Of a DNA stretch of 10,000 bases, positions 1-6,506 are shown one piece after another. Location: NCBI RefSeq assembly GCF_020217005.1, contig NZ_JAIWOI010000295.1:1-10000 (forward strand). The letters are read 5' to 3'. The notes below the pieces were generated by a model. The model searched no databases. It was given only the letters and a program-made list of their open reading frames with translations, and was not told the origin of the DNA. The DNA is from Rheinheimera sp. GTDB taxonomy: Bacteria; Pseudomonadota; Gammaproteobacteria; Enterobacterales; Alteromonadaceae. The position numbers were made by a program, and so were the translations under genes. Each line of letters opens with the position of its first letter. Positions within the stretch are counted from its first letter, which is position 1.

Positions 1-1351
1 GAAAATTAAGCATCAACTGGTTAATATGTTGAATTTCATCGAAACCAGCAGCTATGGCGTCTTCAGCTTTCAGGAAAGCAGGGACATGACCACTGACCCT
101 CAATCCGCGGCTGTGGGCATAAGCTACCGTATCCTTGAGTATTTCTTTGGGAAAAGAATTGTAAATTTTCAACTGCGGATATCCATGAGCTGCGTACCAG
201 TCTATCGCATTTTTCGCTTCAGATAAGTCTTTAATCACAAAGCCATTGCGAGCTGAAAACGCGCTTTCGCCTTCCAGAAAACCCGTGGGTACAATAGTTG
301 GCGCCAACAACTGGTCATTGTCTATTTCATCCATCATCATTTGCAATGTAGCATTGTCATTGCCCATATCACGTAAAGTGGTAACACCAGCTGCCAGATG
401 CAAAGGTCCTTCCCAGCGTGAAATATGTCCGTGCATATCAAACAGGCCCGGTAACACTATACGATTGGCAGCGTCAATTTCATGTTCGACAGGACTTTGC
501 AGTGTACCTGCCGGTACTATGCTGGTGATTTTTCCGCGTAGCAGGTAGATGTCACTTGGGCTACTGAGTTGCAGCGTCGTGCTGTCAAAAATCCTCGCGT
601 GACGCACTACCGTTAATCCTTGAAGTTTTTTCGGCAGTTGTGCCAGCTTTTCCAGCAAGCGGGTCTCTGCTTTTTGTTGGATCTCAAGCATAGTTTTGGC
701 GTTGTTTTGCCAACCATCTTCAATCAATGTCAGATAACCTGGTGCTAAATAAGCGAAAAGTCTCGGTGATTCTCCTTTGGTAGCCCAGACAAAATTAGGC
801 TCAAAACCAACGCCTGTTTGCACTAATAATTGTACTTGCTGCTTTTCGCCAGCATTGTCGACAATAATTTCGCTGACCACTTCTTGTGTCAAAGTTCCAC
901 TGGGTAACAGGGGGATAGAGTTAGTACCATTTTTTGCCATTGCAGCTATGGCGATAGAGGATAGATAGGGAGAGCCATCTACAGGCAAATACAAGGCATT
1001 CTGTTGGTATGTAGCGGTACTTTGCTCCAACCCCGTGCTCCAGACCGCCTTATTACCCTCAACTTTAAACCTCTCGTTGATCACAGAACCAAAGGTTGTA
1101 TTACCTTTGGCCTGATAACTTTCAATGAAACCTGCTTTGTTCAGCCTGATTTTTTCGTCCAGCTCAGGACCTCGGCCGTTATCTTTAAAAATATAGCGGA
1201 TACTGATTTCACCATCGTCTTTTACTTTGACGATTTGTTCACCTGCTTTAACGCCGTTGTCGACAAGAATAGTGTATGAATACTGTTGGTCTGCTACAGC
1301 TGAAGCACAACAAGCCAAGATAGTCAGCAGACTTAATGCTTTGATTTTCAT
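1..1351 (-). CDS. Secreted metal-dependent amidohydrolase, N-terminal part (runs off the left edge)
   Basis: This is an open frame of 450 codons that leaves the window without a stop, so the C-terminus is missing. Residues 1-20 look like a Sec signal peptide (MKIKALSLL..., probable AVA|D cleavage), implying a periplasmic or outer-surface enzyme; C14 is a poor lipobox candidate. Residues 21 to about 245 form an N-terminal extension I do not recognise. From about 246 the amidohydrolase fold begins (LTVVRHARIFDS, then IVLPGLFDMHGH). Metal-ligand candidates are H307 and H309 (HGH), K395 in LKIYNSF (the position of the carboxylated lysine), H422 in SGHVPA and H442 in IQHINQ. The last family ligand, an aspartate, would lie off the edge. 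This pattern fits the imidazolonepropionase/prolidase-like branch, so a cyclic amide or peptide substrate is plausible, but the substrate cannot be named. The ATG at 1351 is chosen because GGA sits 7 bases upstream; an in-frame ATG at 1363 has a weaker site. Confidence 0.88.
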   Translation of the reverse strand, partial: MKIKALSLLTILACCASAVADQQYSYTILVDNGVKAGEQIVKVKDDGEISIRYIFKDNGRGPELDEKIRLNKAGFIESYQAKGNTTFGSVINERFKVEGNKAVWSTGLEQSTATYQQNALYLPVDGSPYLSSIAIAAMAKNGTNSIPLLPSGTLTQEVVSEIIVDNAGEKQQVQLLVQTGVGFEPNFVWATKGESPRLFAYLAPGYLTLIEDGWQNNAKTMLEIQQKAETRLLEKLAQLPKKLQGLTVVRHARIFDSTTLQLSSPSDIYLLRGKITSIVPAGTLQSPVEHEIDAANRIVLPGLFDMHGHISRWEGPLHLAAGVTTLRDMGNDNATLQMMMDEIDNDQLLAPTIVPTGFLEGESAFSARNGFVIKDLSEAKNAIDWYAAHGYPQLKIYNSFPKEILKDTVAYAHSRGLRVSGHVPAFLKAEDAIAAGFDEIQHINQLMLNF

Positions 1352-1408
1352 TCTAAGTTCCATGTTTATGTTCTGACGCAGACAGCTTAAAACAAATAGA
1401 GTCAGGAC

Positions 1409-1437
1409 TGTATAGAAATAAGTAGAAAGGGCGTCTG
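1409..1437 (-). promoter_or_regulatory. Possible sigma-70 promoter of the amidohydrolase gene
   Basis: On the minus strand, CAGACG (1437-1432) and TATACA (1414-1409) are separated by 17 bases, about 60 bases before the ATG at 1351. The -10 is fair and the -35 matches only at GAC. It is a weak match in an AT-rich divergent spacer and is offered as a candidate only. Confidence 0.25.
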
Positions 1438-1544
1438 GCTTTGCGCTTAGGCTTGTGCGGCCTGCGGGTAGTTCTGAAACTTTTATTGAACAAACTATTG
1501 GCACAAGTCAAAGAAACTTACTGCTATATGTCGTTTGCAGACGT

Positions 1545-1550
1545 TATACT
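1545..1550 (+). promoter_or_regulatory. Possible -10 element of the first cheV gene
   Basis: TATACT matches the sigma-70 -10 box at five of six positions and lies about 77 bases before the cheV start, but no good -35 sits 16-18 bases upstream. An alternative is TTGCAG (1535-1540) with TACATT (1557-1562), 16 bases apart. I saw no convincing flagellar sigma-28 or sigma-54 site in 1352-1626. Confidence 0.3.
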
Positions 1551-1626
1551 TATCAATACATTATGAACAACAACCAGCCAAATCTGAGTCGGCATTGGTT
1601 TAGTAGTTATACCCGAGGAGTGATAC

Positions 1627-2556
1627 ATGACATCAGTACTAAGTTCTGTAGACCAACGTACTAATTTAGTGGGACAAAACCGGCTTGAATTATTGTTGTT
1701 CAGATTACAGGGGCCACAGTTTTTTGGCATCAATGTATTTAAAGTACGTGAGGTGTTACCTTGCCCGGCGCTAAATGTGATTCCTGGCGCCCATGGTCAT
1801 GTGCGGGGCGTCGCCCATGTCCGTGGTGAACCTATTACCGTGATTGACTTAAGTGCCGCAACAGGAGGAAAACCGGTAGAGGACCTTAAAACTGCGTTTA
1901 TTCTTGTTACAGAATATAACCGTCACGTTCAGGCTTTTCTGGTTGGCAATGTTGAGCGGATAGTGAATGTAAACTGGTCAGAAATGTTGCCTCCTCCTGC
2001 GGGTGTTGGTCGTAGCCATTATATGACCGCTGTGACCCGCATCGAAGGCCGAATGGTACAAGTGATAGATGTTGAAAAAGTTTTTAGCGAAATATCTCCG
2101 ATGCATGAAGAGATCAGTGAATCTATTAAAGAAGCTGCGCAGCAAATCGACTTGCAGGACATCACTGTGTTAGTTGCCGATGATTCTGCTGTGGCCCGTA
2201 ACCAGGTTCGTAGAGCACTTGAGTCTATGGGGGTAAAGGTTGAGCTGGTCAATGATGGAAAACAGGCACTGGACTGGTTGTCAAATAAGGCTGCGCAAGT
2301 GGATAATCTTTCGGCCCTTGTGCCTCTGCTGATTTCAGATATAGAGATGCCTGAGATGGACGGCTACACGCTAACCGCTGAAATAAAGCAAAATGACAAG
2401 CTGAAAGCCATTCACGTCATTTTACATTCTTCCTTAAGTGGCGTTTTTAACGAAGTCATGATCAAAAAAGTAGGAGCCGATCAATTTATCGCCAAATTTC
2501 ATCCGGATGAATTGGCCAGTGCAGTGCAAAAGTGGCTTAATCCTCAAGCAAACTAA
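1627..2556 (+). CDS. cheV: Chemotaxis coupling protein CheV, first paralogue (CheW domain + receiver domain)
   Basis: At 309 residues it has the usual CheV length. Residues about 15-155 form a CheW-like domain (NRLELLLFRL, GINVFKVREV, VRGVAHVRG, ITVIDL, VQVIDVEKVF), which in this family links chemoreceptors to the CheA kinase at the inner membrane. After a linker (about 157-177), residues 178-306 form a response-regulator receiver domain. It has the acidic pair D185/D186, phospho-acceptor D238 in SDIEMPEMDG, S268 at the conserved Thr/Ser position, F287 in place of the CheY tyrosine, and K290. All catalytic positions are intact, so CheA-dependent phosphorylation is expected. GAGGAG lies six bases before the ATG, which fixes the start. 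It is followed 334 bases later by a paralogue about 70% identical; no other chemotaxis gene is nearby, as is common for orphan cheV genes. Confidence 0.95.
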   Translation: MTSVLSSVDQRTNLVGQNRLELLLFRLQGPQFFGINVFKVREVLPCPALNVIPGAHGHVRGVAHVRGEPITVIDLSAATGGKPVEDLKTAFILVTEYNRHVQAFLVGNVERIVNVNWSEMLPPPAGVGRSHYMTAVTRIEGRMVQVIDVEKVFSEISPMHEEISESIKEAAQQIDLQDITVLVADDSAVARNQVRRALESMGVKVELVNDGKQALDWLSNKAAQVDNLSALVPLLISDIEMPEMDGYTLTAEIKQNDKLKAIHVILHSSLSGVFNEVMIKKVGADQFIAKFHPDELASAVQKWLNPQAN

Positions 2557-2588
2557 CAGTTGCGTCGCAGTAACTTGAAAAGTTCAGC

Positions 2589-2607
2589 AGGGTACCTGCA
2601 GTACCCT
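2589..2607. other. Perfect stem-loop after the first cheV
   Basis: AGGGTAC and GTACCCT form a 7-bp perfect stem around a five-base CTGCA loop, 33 bases after the stop codon. No T-run follows (TATACTCTAA), so it is not a classical intrinsic terminator. It could stabilise a 3' end or be a protein site. Confidence 0.45.
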
Positions 2608-2701
2608 ATACTCTAACGGCATCCGAAGTCACCGCTGTGGTTGTTCTTGAGAAGGTCAGTTGCTAGAATTGGTTGCATTATTTTAGTTTTTATCGTATTT
2701 T

Positions 2702-2726
2702 TCATTTTAACTTAGAGTTAAAATGA
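2702..2726. promoter_or_regulatory. Perfect 11-bp inverted repeat upstream of the second cheV (operator candidate)
   Basis: TCATTTTAACT and AGTTAAAATGA are exact reverse complements separated by TAG, giving a 25-base dyad. It lies 165 bases before the second cheV start and about 120 bases before its -10 box. The short spacer and AT-rich arms look more like a dimeric regulator site than an RNA hairpin, but no named regulator can be assigned. No T-tract is present on either side that would make it a terminator. Confidence 0.5.
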
Positions 2727-2737
2727 CTATATGGCGT

Positions 2738-2747
2738 AAAACGTTTT
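2738..2747. other. Short palindrome AAAACGTTTT
   Basis: This is a perfect 10-base palindrome 11 bases downstream of the 25-base dyad. It is too short to interpret alone, but it adds to the cluster of symmetric sequences in the 2557-2890 spacer. Confidence 0.25.
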
Positions 2748-2784
2748 GCTGATGAACGAAAATAGCTAGGCTTGTGCTGTACAA

Positions 2785-2811
2785 CTGAAGTGAAACGAGC
2801 TTTACTTTCAG
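2785..2811. other. Imperfect inverted repeat before the second cheV promoter
   Basis: CTGAAGTGAA pairs with the segment TTTACTTTCAG across a six-base loop, with one G-T pair and one bulged T. It ends 36 bases before the -10 box, a position suitable for an activator or repressor site. It is unlikely to act as RNA because it lies upstream of the predicted transcription start. Confidence 0.25.
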
Positions 2812-2847
2812 TAACTTAGTTTAACATCAGAAAATCGCTTTCGTTTC

Positions 2848-2853
2848 TATAAT
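2848..2853 (+). promoter_or_regulatory. Consensus -10 box of the second cheV
   Basis: TATAAT is an exact sigma-70 -10 hexamer, so transcription should start near 2860 and leave a leader of about 30 bases containing the GAGGTG ribosome site. The -35 region is poor (CATCAG at 17 bases), so an activator may be needed, which fits the upstream dyads. The box also overlaps the more distal in-frame ATG at 2852, which therefore would not be in the mRNA. Confidence 0.6.
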
Positions 2854-2890
2854 GCAGAAAGTGCCGTCTTATTTTACGAGGTGTTTCGAT

Positions 2891-3814
2891 ATGACCAGTT
2901 TGATGAATTCAGTTGACCAGCGTACTAACATCGTAGGTCAAAATCGCCTCGAGCTTTTAATGTTTCGTCTGCATGGGTCTCAACCTTACGGCATTAACGT
3001 ATTTAAAGTGCGCGAAGTGATACGTTGCCCTGAACTGAGCGAACTACCTGGTGCTAATCCTCATGTCAGGGGCATAGCACATTTGCGTGGTGTACCTGTG
3101 ACTGTCATAGATTTAAGTCAGGCTACAGGAGGTAAACCAGTTTCTGATTTAACCAACGCTTTTATTCTGGTTACTGAGTACAACAGGAACACCCAGGGCT
3201 TTCTTGTCAGTGGCGTGGATCGTATTGTGAATGTCAACTGGGAGCAAATATTGCCTCCGCCTCATGGCGCTGGCCGCAGTCATTATCTGACCGCAGTTAC
3301 GGAAGTTGATAATAAACTTGTGCAAATTATCGACGTGGAAAAAGTATTTTCCGAAATTTCGCCTGTGGATGAAACGGTCAGCGAATCCGTGAAAGAAAAA
3401 GCGAAAAACCTGGATTTCAAAGATTATACAGTGTTAGTTGCTGATGATTCTGCGGTGGCGCGTAATCAGGTAAAGCGTGCGTTGTCTACTATAGGTATTA
3501 ACGTCGAAACTGTGAATGATGGACGTCTGGCGCTGAACTGGCTTGAAGCCAAAGCACATGAACTTGGTGGCGATATTTCCGCCAAAGTACCGCTGATTAT
3601 CTCAGACATAGAGATGCCAGAAATGGATGGCTATACTTTGACTGCCGAAGTGAAATCCAATGAACATTTACGTAATGTGCATATCATTCTGCATTCGTCT
3701 TTGAGTGGTGTATTTAACGAGGCTATGGTGAAGAAAGTCGGTGCCGATCAATTTATCGCCAAATTCCATCCGGATGAGTTGGTGTCCGCGGTACAACAGT
3801 GGATGAACAGTTAA
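2891..3814 (+). CDS. cheV: Chemotaxis coupling protein CheV, second paralogue (CheW domain + receiver domain)
   Basis: This protein has 307 residues from the preferred ATG. GAGGTG (2878-2883) is seven bases upstream; an in-frame ATG at 2852 would add 13 residues but overlaps the -10 box, and only the 2891 start aligns with the first paralogue (MTS...SVDQRTN). Residues about 15-155 are a CheW-like coupling domain and 178-305 a receiver domain with D185/D186, phospho-acceptor D239, S269, F288 and K291, so it should be phosphorylatable by CheA. Compared with its upstream neighbour it has one extra residue at about 226-230 and differs most in the inter-domain linker (160-180). It has its own promoter and a strong terminator, so it can be expressed separately. 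In this family several CheV copies can serve different receptor arrays; which role this one plays is not visible. Confidence 0.94.
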   Translation: MTSLMNSVDQRTNIVGQNRLELLMFRLHGSQPYGINVFKVREVIRCPELSELPGANPHVRGIAHLRGVPVTVIDLSQATGGKPVSDLTNAFILVTEYNRNTQGFLVSGVDRIVNVNWEQILPPPHGAGRSHYLTAVTEVDNKLVQIIDVEKVFSEISPVDETVSESVKEKAKNLDFKDYTVLVADDSAVARNQVKRALSTIGINVETVNDGRLALNWLEAKAHELGGDISAKVPLIISDIEMPEMDGYTLTAEVKSNEHLRNVHIILHSSLSGVFNEAMVKKVGADQFIAKFHPDELVSAVQQWMNS

Positions 3815-3825
3815 AATCAATGTAC

Positions 3826-3852
3826 AGCGGCAGCTTTTAAACTGCCGCTTTT
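3826..3852 (+). terminator. Rho-independent terminator after the second cheV
   Basis: AGCGGCAG pairs perfectly with CTGCCGCT (8 bp, mostly G-C) around an eight-base loop, followed by TTTT, starting 12 bases after the stop codon. It separates cheV from the J-domain operon. Confidence 0.88.
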
Positions 3853-3897
3853 GCACTTCGCAAATCGCAACAGTCCTGCTGCACTTCATCAAAATTC

Positions 3898-3924
3898 TGT
3901 TATGATCGCTTCACTTCAGCGATC
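3898..3924 (+). promoter_or_regulatory. Extended -10 promoter with overlapping inverted repeat, J-domain operon
   Basis: TGT-TATGAT (3898-3906) is an extended -10 element (TGn plus five of six hexamer matches), about 70 bases before the J-domain gene; the -35 region is weak, as is usual for this class. GATCGCT (3904-3910) and AGCGATC (3918-3924) form a 7-bp perfect inverted repeat with a seven-base spacer that overlaps the -10 and the expected start point. It could be an operator or a hairpin at the transcript's 5' end. Confidence 0.5.
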
Positions 3925-3975
3925 GGTCTTTCCTGCTGTGCCTTTCGCTAATGTTATTAACTCAATGGATCCTGA

Positions 3976-4272
3976 ATGATTAATTATTTTCGCATTTTGG
4001 GCGTGAAAGCCAACGCCAATGAAGATGAGATAAAAAAGGCCTACAAACGCTTATCCAATAAATATCATCCGGATAAGTTGCTGAATCTAAGCGAAGAAGA
4101 AAAAGAACAAGCGGGCGTGCAATTACAAAAGGTGAAAGAAGCCTATGATGTGTTGTCAGACGCCAAAAAACGCGCGGCTTTTATTAAAGATTTTAATAAT
4201 GTGATAGTGCCGGACCCGACTGCAGCCATGAAAGAGCTGTGGGATAGTTATTACCCGTCCGTAAAAGGTTAA
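3976..4272 (+). CDS. Free-standing J-domain (DnaJ-like) co-chaperone, 98 residues
   Basis: Residues 1 to about 68 are a full J domain: NYFRILGVKANANEDEIKKA (helix I-II), the invariant HPD at 31-33 in KYHPDK, and helix III VKEAYDVLSDAKKRAAF. The HPD loop is what stimulates an Hsp70 ATPase in this family. There is no Gly/Phe region, zinc-finger or C-terminal substrate domain, so this is a minimal type III J protein. The last 30 residues (DFNNVIVPDPTAAMKELWDSYYP) are a short tail of unknown use, perhaps for partner binding. It is the first gene of a four-gene unit; the next ATG is five bases after its stop, implying co-translation with unknown partners. The start is preceded by GGA six bases upstream, and a four-codon ORF (3965-3979) overlaps its ATG. 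No Hsp70 gene is in the window. The domain call is firm; the client is not known. Confidence 0.93.
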   Translation: MINYFRILGVKANANEDEIKKAYKRLSNKYHPDKLLNLSEEEKEQAGVQLQKVKEAYDVLSDAKKRAAFIKDFNNVIVPDPTAAMKELWDSYYPSVKG

Positions 4273-4277
4273 AACTG

Positions 4278-4832
4278 ATGAGCAAGACATTCGATAAAAC
4301 CCGCTTAGAAGCGTTAAAAACAGACGCTTACGAAAATATTGAATCCTACAATGACCCGGATACACCAAAAGCTCTGGAGAAATTTACGGCCCAAATCAAA
4401 AGCATTTTGCAGGCTGATCCAAAGATGTTGCATTCAGTGCCTGAATATCTGCCGGTAGCATTATATGGTCGGGTAAAATTTACCCCGGAAGCCAATCTGA
4501 AGTGGGCGGCCTGGCTGGCCAAAAACACCATGCCGGTGTGGGACGAATTTAAAACTTCAGTGGCTTTTAATAACGCCGATTTACCGCTCGTTAAAACCAT
4601 ACGGGAATTTAACGAAGAATTACTGATCGAAAGTTGTGCTGTGCTATTTATGCTGAATAAGCACGTCGCTGCAGCGCCTGGTCCACGCGATCCGCGTGAT
4701 GAAGACGACGAAGATACGGATGACTCTTCTTTTGGTCATAATGCGGATGATGATTACGAAGGCCAGGACGATGAAGAAGAAGGCTACGATGACCAATACG
4801 ATGAAATCACCTTTAACCGGGAAGGCCGCTAA
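4278..4832 (+). CDS. Unknown protein with acidic C-terminal tail (J-domain operon, gene 2)
   Basis: I do not recognise a family for this 184-residue protein. Residues 1 to about 130 look like a compact, mostly helical soluble domain with notable aromatic/proline stretches (VPEYLPVALYGRVKFTPEANLKWAAWLAKN). Residues 138-176 are an intrinsically disordered acidic tail in which 22 of 39 residues are Asp or Glu; only NREGR at the end is basic. There is no signal peptide or membrane segment, so it should be cytoplasmic. The gene starts five bases after the J-domain stop, with AAAAGG nine bases upstream, and its TAA overlaps the next ATG by one base, so it is tightly coupled to both neighbours. An acidic tail of this type could act as a solubility or histone/DNA-mimic-like binding segment, but that is only inference. 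Confidence 0.85.
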   Translation: MSKTFDKTRLEALKTDAYENIESYNDPDTPKALEKFTAQIKSILQADPKMLHSVPEYLPVALYGRVKFTPEANLKWAAWLAKNTMPVWDEFKTSVAFNNADLPLVKTIREFNEELLIESCAVLFMLNKHVAAAPGPRDPRDEDDEDTDDSSFGHNADDDYEGQDDEEEGYDDQYDEITFNREGR

Positions 4833-5593
4833 TGAATAACCTGATTGAAATAGCCGTTGCGGAAATTAAAGAACTCGCTATTGTTGAGCCAAAACAAGCC
4901 AGCAAGAAATTTGAGCTGATGGCCAATACTATGTCAGATGATCAGCTGGTTGAAGTGATTGAAAACATTGATATTGTCACCCTGACTCAAATAAACAGCC
5001 AGCACGATATTTCGTTCCCATCCATTATTTCCGAGCTGATGACACCGGAAAAAATCCGCGACATCGTCTGTCAGCAGCCGTTGTACTGGGAAGAAAAAAT
5101 CAAAAACAATGCGGAAGATTTAAAGCAGCATACCTTTGATTTTTTAACTTATCTTATTCGTACTCAGGACAGCGAAACCAAGCAGGCTGAAATTCTAGAA
5201 GCTATAGCGGAAGATCCGGCAGGGCTGTTTTATTTGTCTATTCCTTTTATCGAGCTGTACCGCGGCGAAGTGATTGAAGATGAAGACGAAGTGCATGATT
5301 TATTGCACGAGGAAGAACAAGATTTAGAGGAAGCCATCAGCTACACCGAACGTCATCTGAACGAAGAAGTGCATGGTTTGGGTTACGACGACCCACGCAG
5401 CTTATTGGCCCTTATTCGCCAGCTTACTCCCGCAGTAGAGCAGGCGATTAAAAACCTGGTGCGTAACGAAAACTCAGGCTGGGAGCACATTATCAATAAG
5501 TTTGCTGCTGAGCTGGTGATGCAAGCCAAAGAGAAAAATCAGGCCACGGACGAATATGCTGAAGTGGATGATATGTTTAGTTTCCTCGATTAA
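4832..5593 (+). CDS. Unknown helical acidic protein (J-domain operon, gene 3)
   Basis: This 253-residue protein matches no family I know. It appears almost entirely alpha-helical, with an N-terminal segment (1-110) of amphipathic helices, a hydrophobic stretch LFYLSIPFIELY at 132-143 too short and mixed for a membrane span, a Glu/Asp-rich segment at 146-179 (VIEDEDEVHDLLHEEEQ...), and a C-terminal helical block (188-235) ending in an acidic DEYAEVDDMFSFLD tail. That tail, with its terminal aromatic residues, resembles a short linear binding motif in form only. There is no signal peptide, metal motif or nucleotide-binding loop. It starts at the A of the preceding TAA (one-base overlap), with GGGAAGG six bases before the ATG, so translation is probably coupled. 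The gene is clearly real from its position, ribosome site and codon use, but the function is unknown. Confidence 0.85.
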   Translation: MNNLIEIAVAEIKELAIVEPKQASKKFELMANTMSDDQLVEVIENIDIVTLTQINSQHDISFPSIISELMTPEKIRDIVCQQPLYWEEKIKNNAEDLKQHTFDFLTYLIRTQDSETKQAEILEAIAEDPAGLFYLSIPFIELYRGEVIEDEDEVHDLLHEEEQDLEEAISYTERHLNEEVHGLGYDDPRSLLALIRQLTPAVEQAIKNLVRNENSGWEHIINKFAAELVMQAKEKNQATDEYAEVDDMFSFLD

Positions 5594-5608
5594 GGCAAAG
5601 GATAAGTT

Positions 5609-6505
5609 ATGCAGTTAGTGGTGCGGGATGCCAATCAGGGGCCTTTTTTAACTAAGGTGCTGAATTACGCCAAAGCTGAGCAAAAACTTTCAGAAACACA
5701 GCTGGAGCAAGTCAAAAGCAAAGCTGTGCTGATGAGCCTGAAGTTTGCCGACAAGTTTTACAATAAATACAAAATGCACCTGTTGGAGCAAGCCGCACAC
5801 GACATTATCGGTGTGGCTAGTTTGGGGCTAGCTGAACTCTCAGATCAGGATCTTGATAAAGCCCTGGCGTTGCTGGTAAGCCCTGAAGGAATAGTCAAAC
5901 CTTTTCAAAAAGGTTGGAGTATGTTGACGCAGGTCAGCCAGCAGGTTCCTAACCGTAAATCCTTGTACGGTGAAGTGGAAGAGCAATTGCTGCAGGATAT
6001 TGCCAGCCCACCCGATGCAGAGGAATGGCAGGGCTTGACTGTTTACCAGCAGGCTTTACGTGAATCCCGTCGTCGTCAGGCTATCAGCGTGGTGAAACAA
6101 ACCTACTTTTACCATACCCAGCTTGACCCGTTCGAACACTTCAATCTTGAAGATATGTTGGCTGAAGTGGTACTTTACCGCCTCTGTACTCAGGGTGGTA
6201 AGGTGAAGCAGGATTTAAAACAGCGGTTACGCGATATCGAGTTGGCTGATGAGTGGTTTGACGTGAACTTTATTAAAGCCCATACCGAACAAGTGCTTAA
6301 CTTGTTACCAGCTGGTTTTTCAGAAGCTGTGATAGTGGAGCTGGGTGATAATTTCCATGCTGCCATAGTTCGCACTTTGCAGTTTGCCAAAGGTTATAAA
6401 AAGCTGCTGGCAGAGAATGCGTCACCTGAGCGTCGTGACGCCTATGAGCATAAGCAGGGCATGTTGAATCCTTTATTAGGCTGGCCTCAATATATCGAAA
6501 TGTAA
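5609..6505 (+). CDS. Unknown helical protein (J-domain operon, gene 4)
   Basis: This 298-residue protein belongs to no family I recognise. It seems all-alpha and soluble. Residues 20-60 form charged amphipathic helices (YAKAEQKLSETQLEQVKSKA), 62-76 are hydrophobic (AAHDIIGVASLGLAE), 140-170 contain an Arg-rich turn (RESRRRQ, 151-157) and aromatic YFYHTQ, and 270-298 end in a conserved-looking LNPLLGWPQYIEM. No signal peptide, membrane span or catalytic motif stands out. AAAGGA lies six bases before the ATG, 15 bases after the preceding stop, so it belongs to the same operon; it is the last gene, because a repeat element starts two bases after its stop. Together with genes 2 and 3 it may form a complex maintained by the J-domain protein, but nothing in the sequence proves interaction. 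Confidence 0.85.
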   Translation: MQLVVRDANQGPFLTKVLNYAKAEQKLSETQLEQVKSKAVLMSLKFADKFYNKYKMHLLEQAAHDIIGVASLGLAELSDQDLDKALALLVSPEGIVKPFQKGWSMLTQVSQQVPNRKSLYGEVEEQLLQDIASPPDAEEWQGLTVYQQALRESRRRQAISVVKQTYFYHTQLDPFEHFNLEDMLAEVVLYRLCTQGGKVKQDLKQRLRDIELADEWFDVNFIKAHTEQVLNLLPAGFSEAVIVELGDNFHAAIVRTLQFAKGYKKLLAENASPERRDAYEHKQGMLNPLLGWPQYIEM

Positions 6506-6506
6506 T

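Noticed and set aside
246..1279. Several plus-strand open frames of 60-100 codons across 26-1279
   Set aside because: They are antisense to the amidohydrolase frame, which has a signal peptide and ordered metal-ligand motifs; the plus-strand frames lack ribosome sites and recognisable sequence.
1480..1530. Sigma-54 or flagellar sigma-28 promoter for cheV (TTGGCACAAG near 1498)
   Set aside because: TGGCAC is present but the TTGC half is missing at the required distance, and no GCCGATAA-type box follows a TAAA element.
2852..2890. Upstream ATG at 2852 as the start of the second cheV
   Set aside because: It overlaps a consensus TATAAT, lacks a ribosome site, and adds 13 residues absent from the paralogue; the ATG at 2891 has GAGGTG seven bases upstream.
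3976..6505. Identification of the J-domain operon as an E. coli djlB/djlC–hscC equivalent or an anti-phage system
   Set aside because: No Hsp70 gene, no DUF1266-like partner and no nuclease, ATPase or membrane effector motif can be seen, so neither label is supported.
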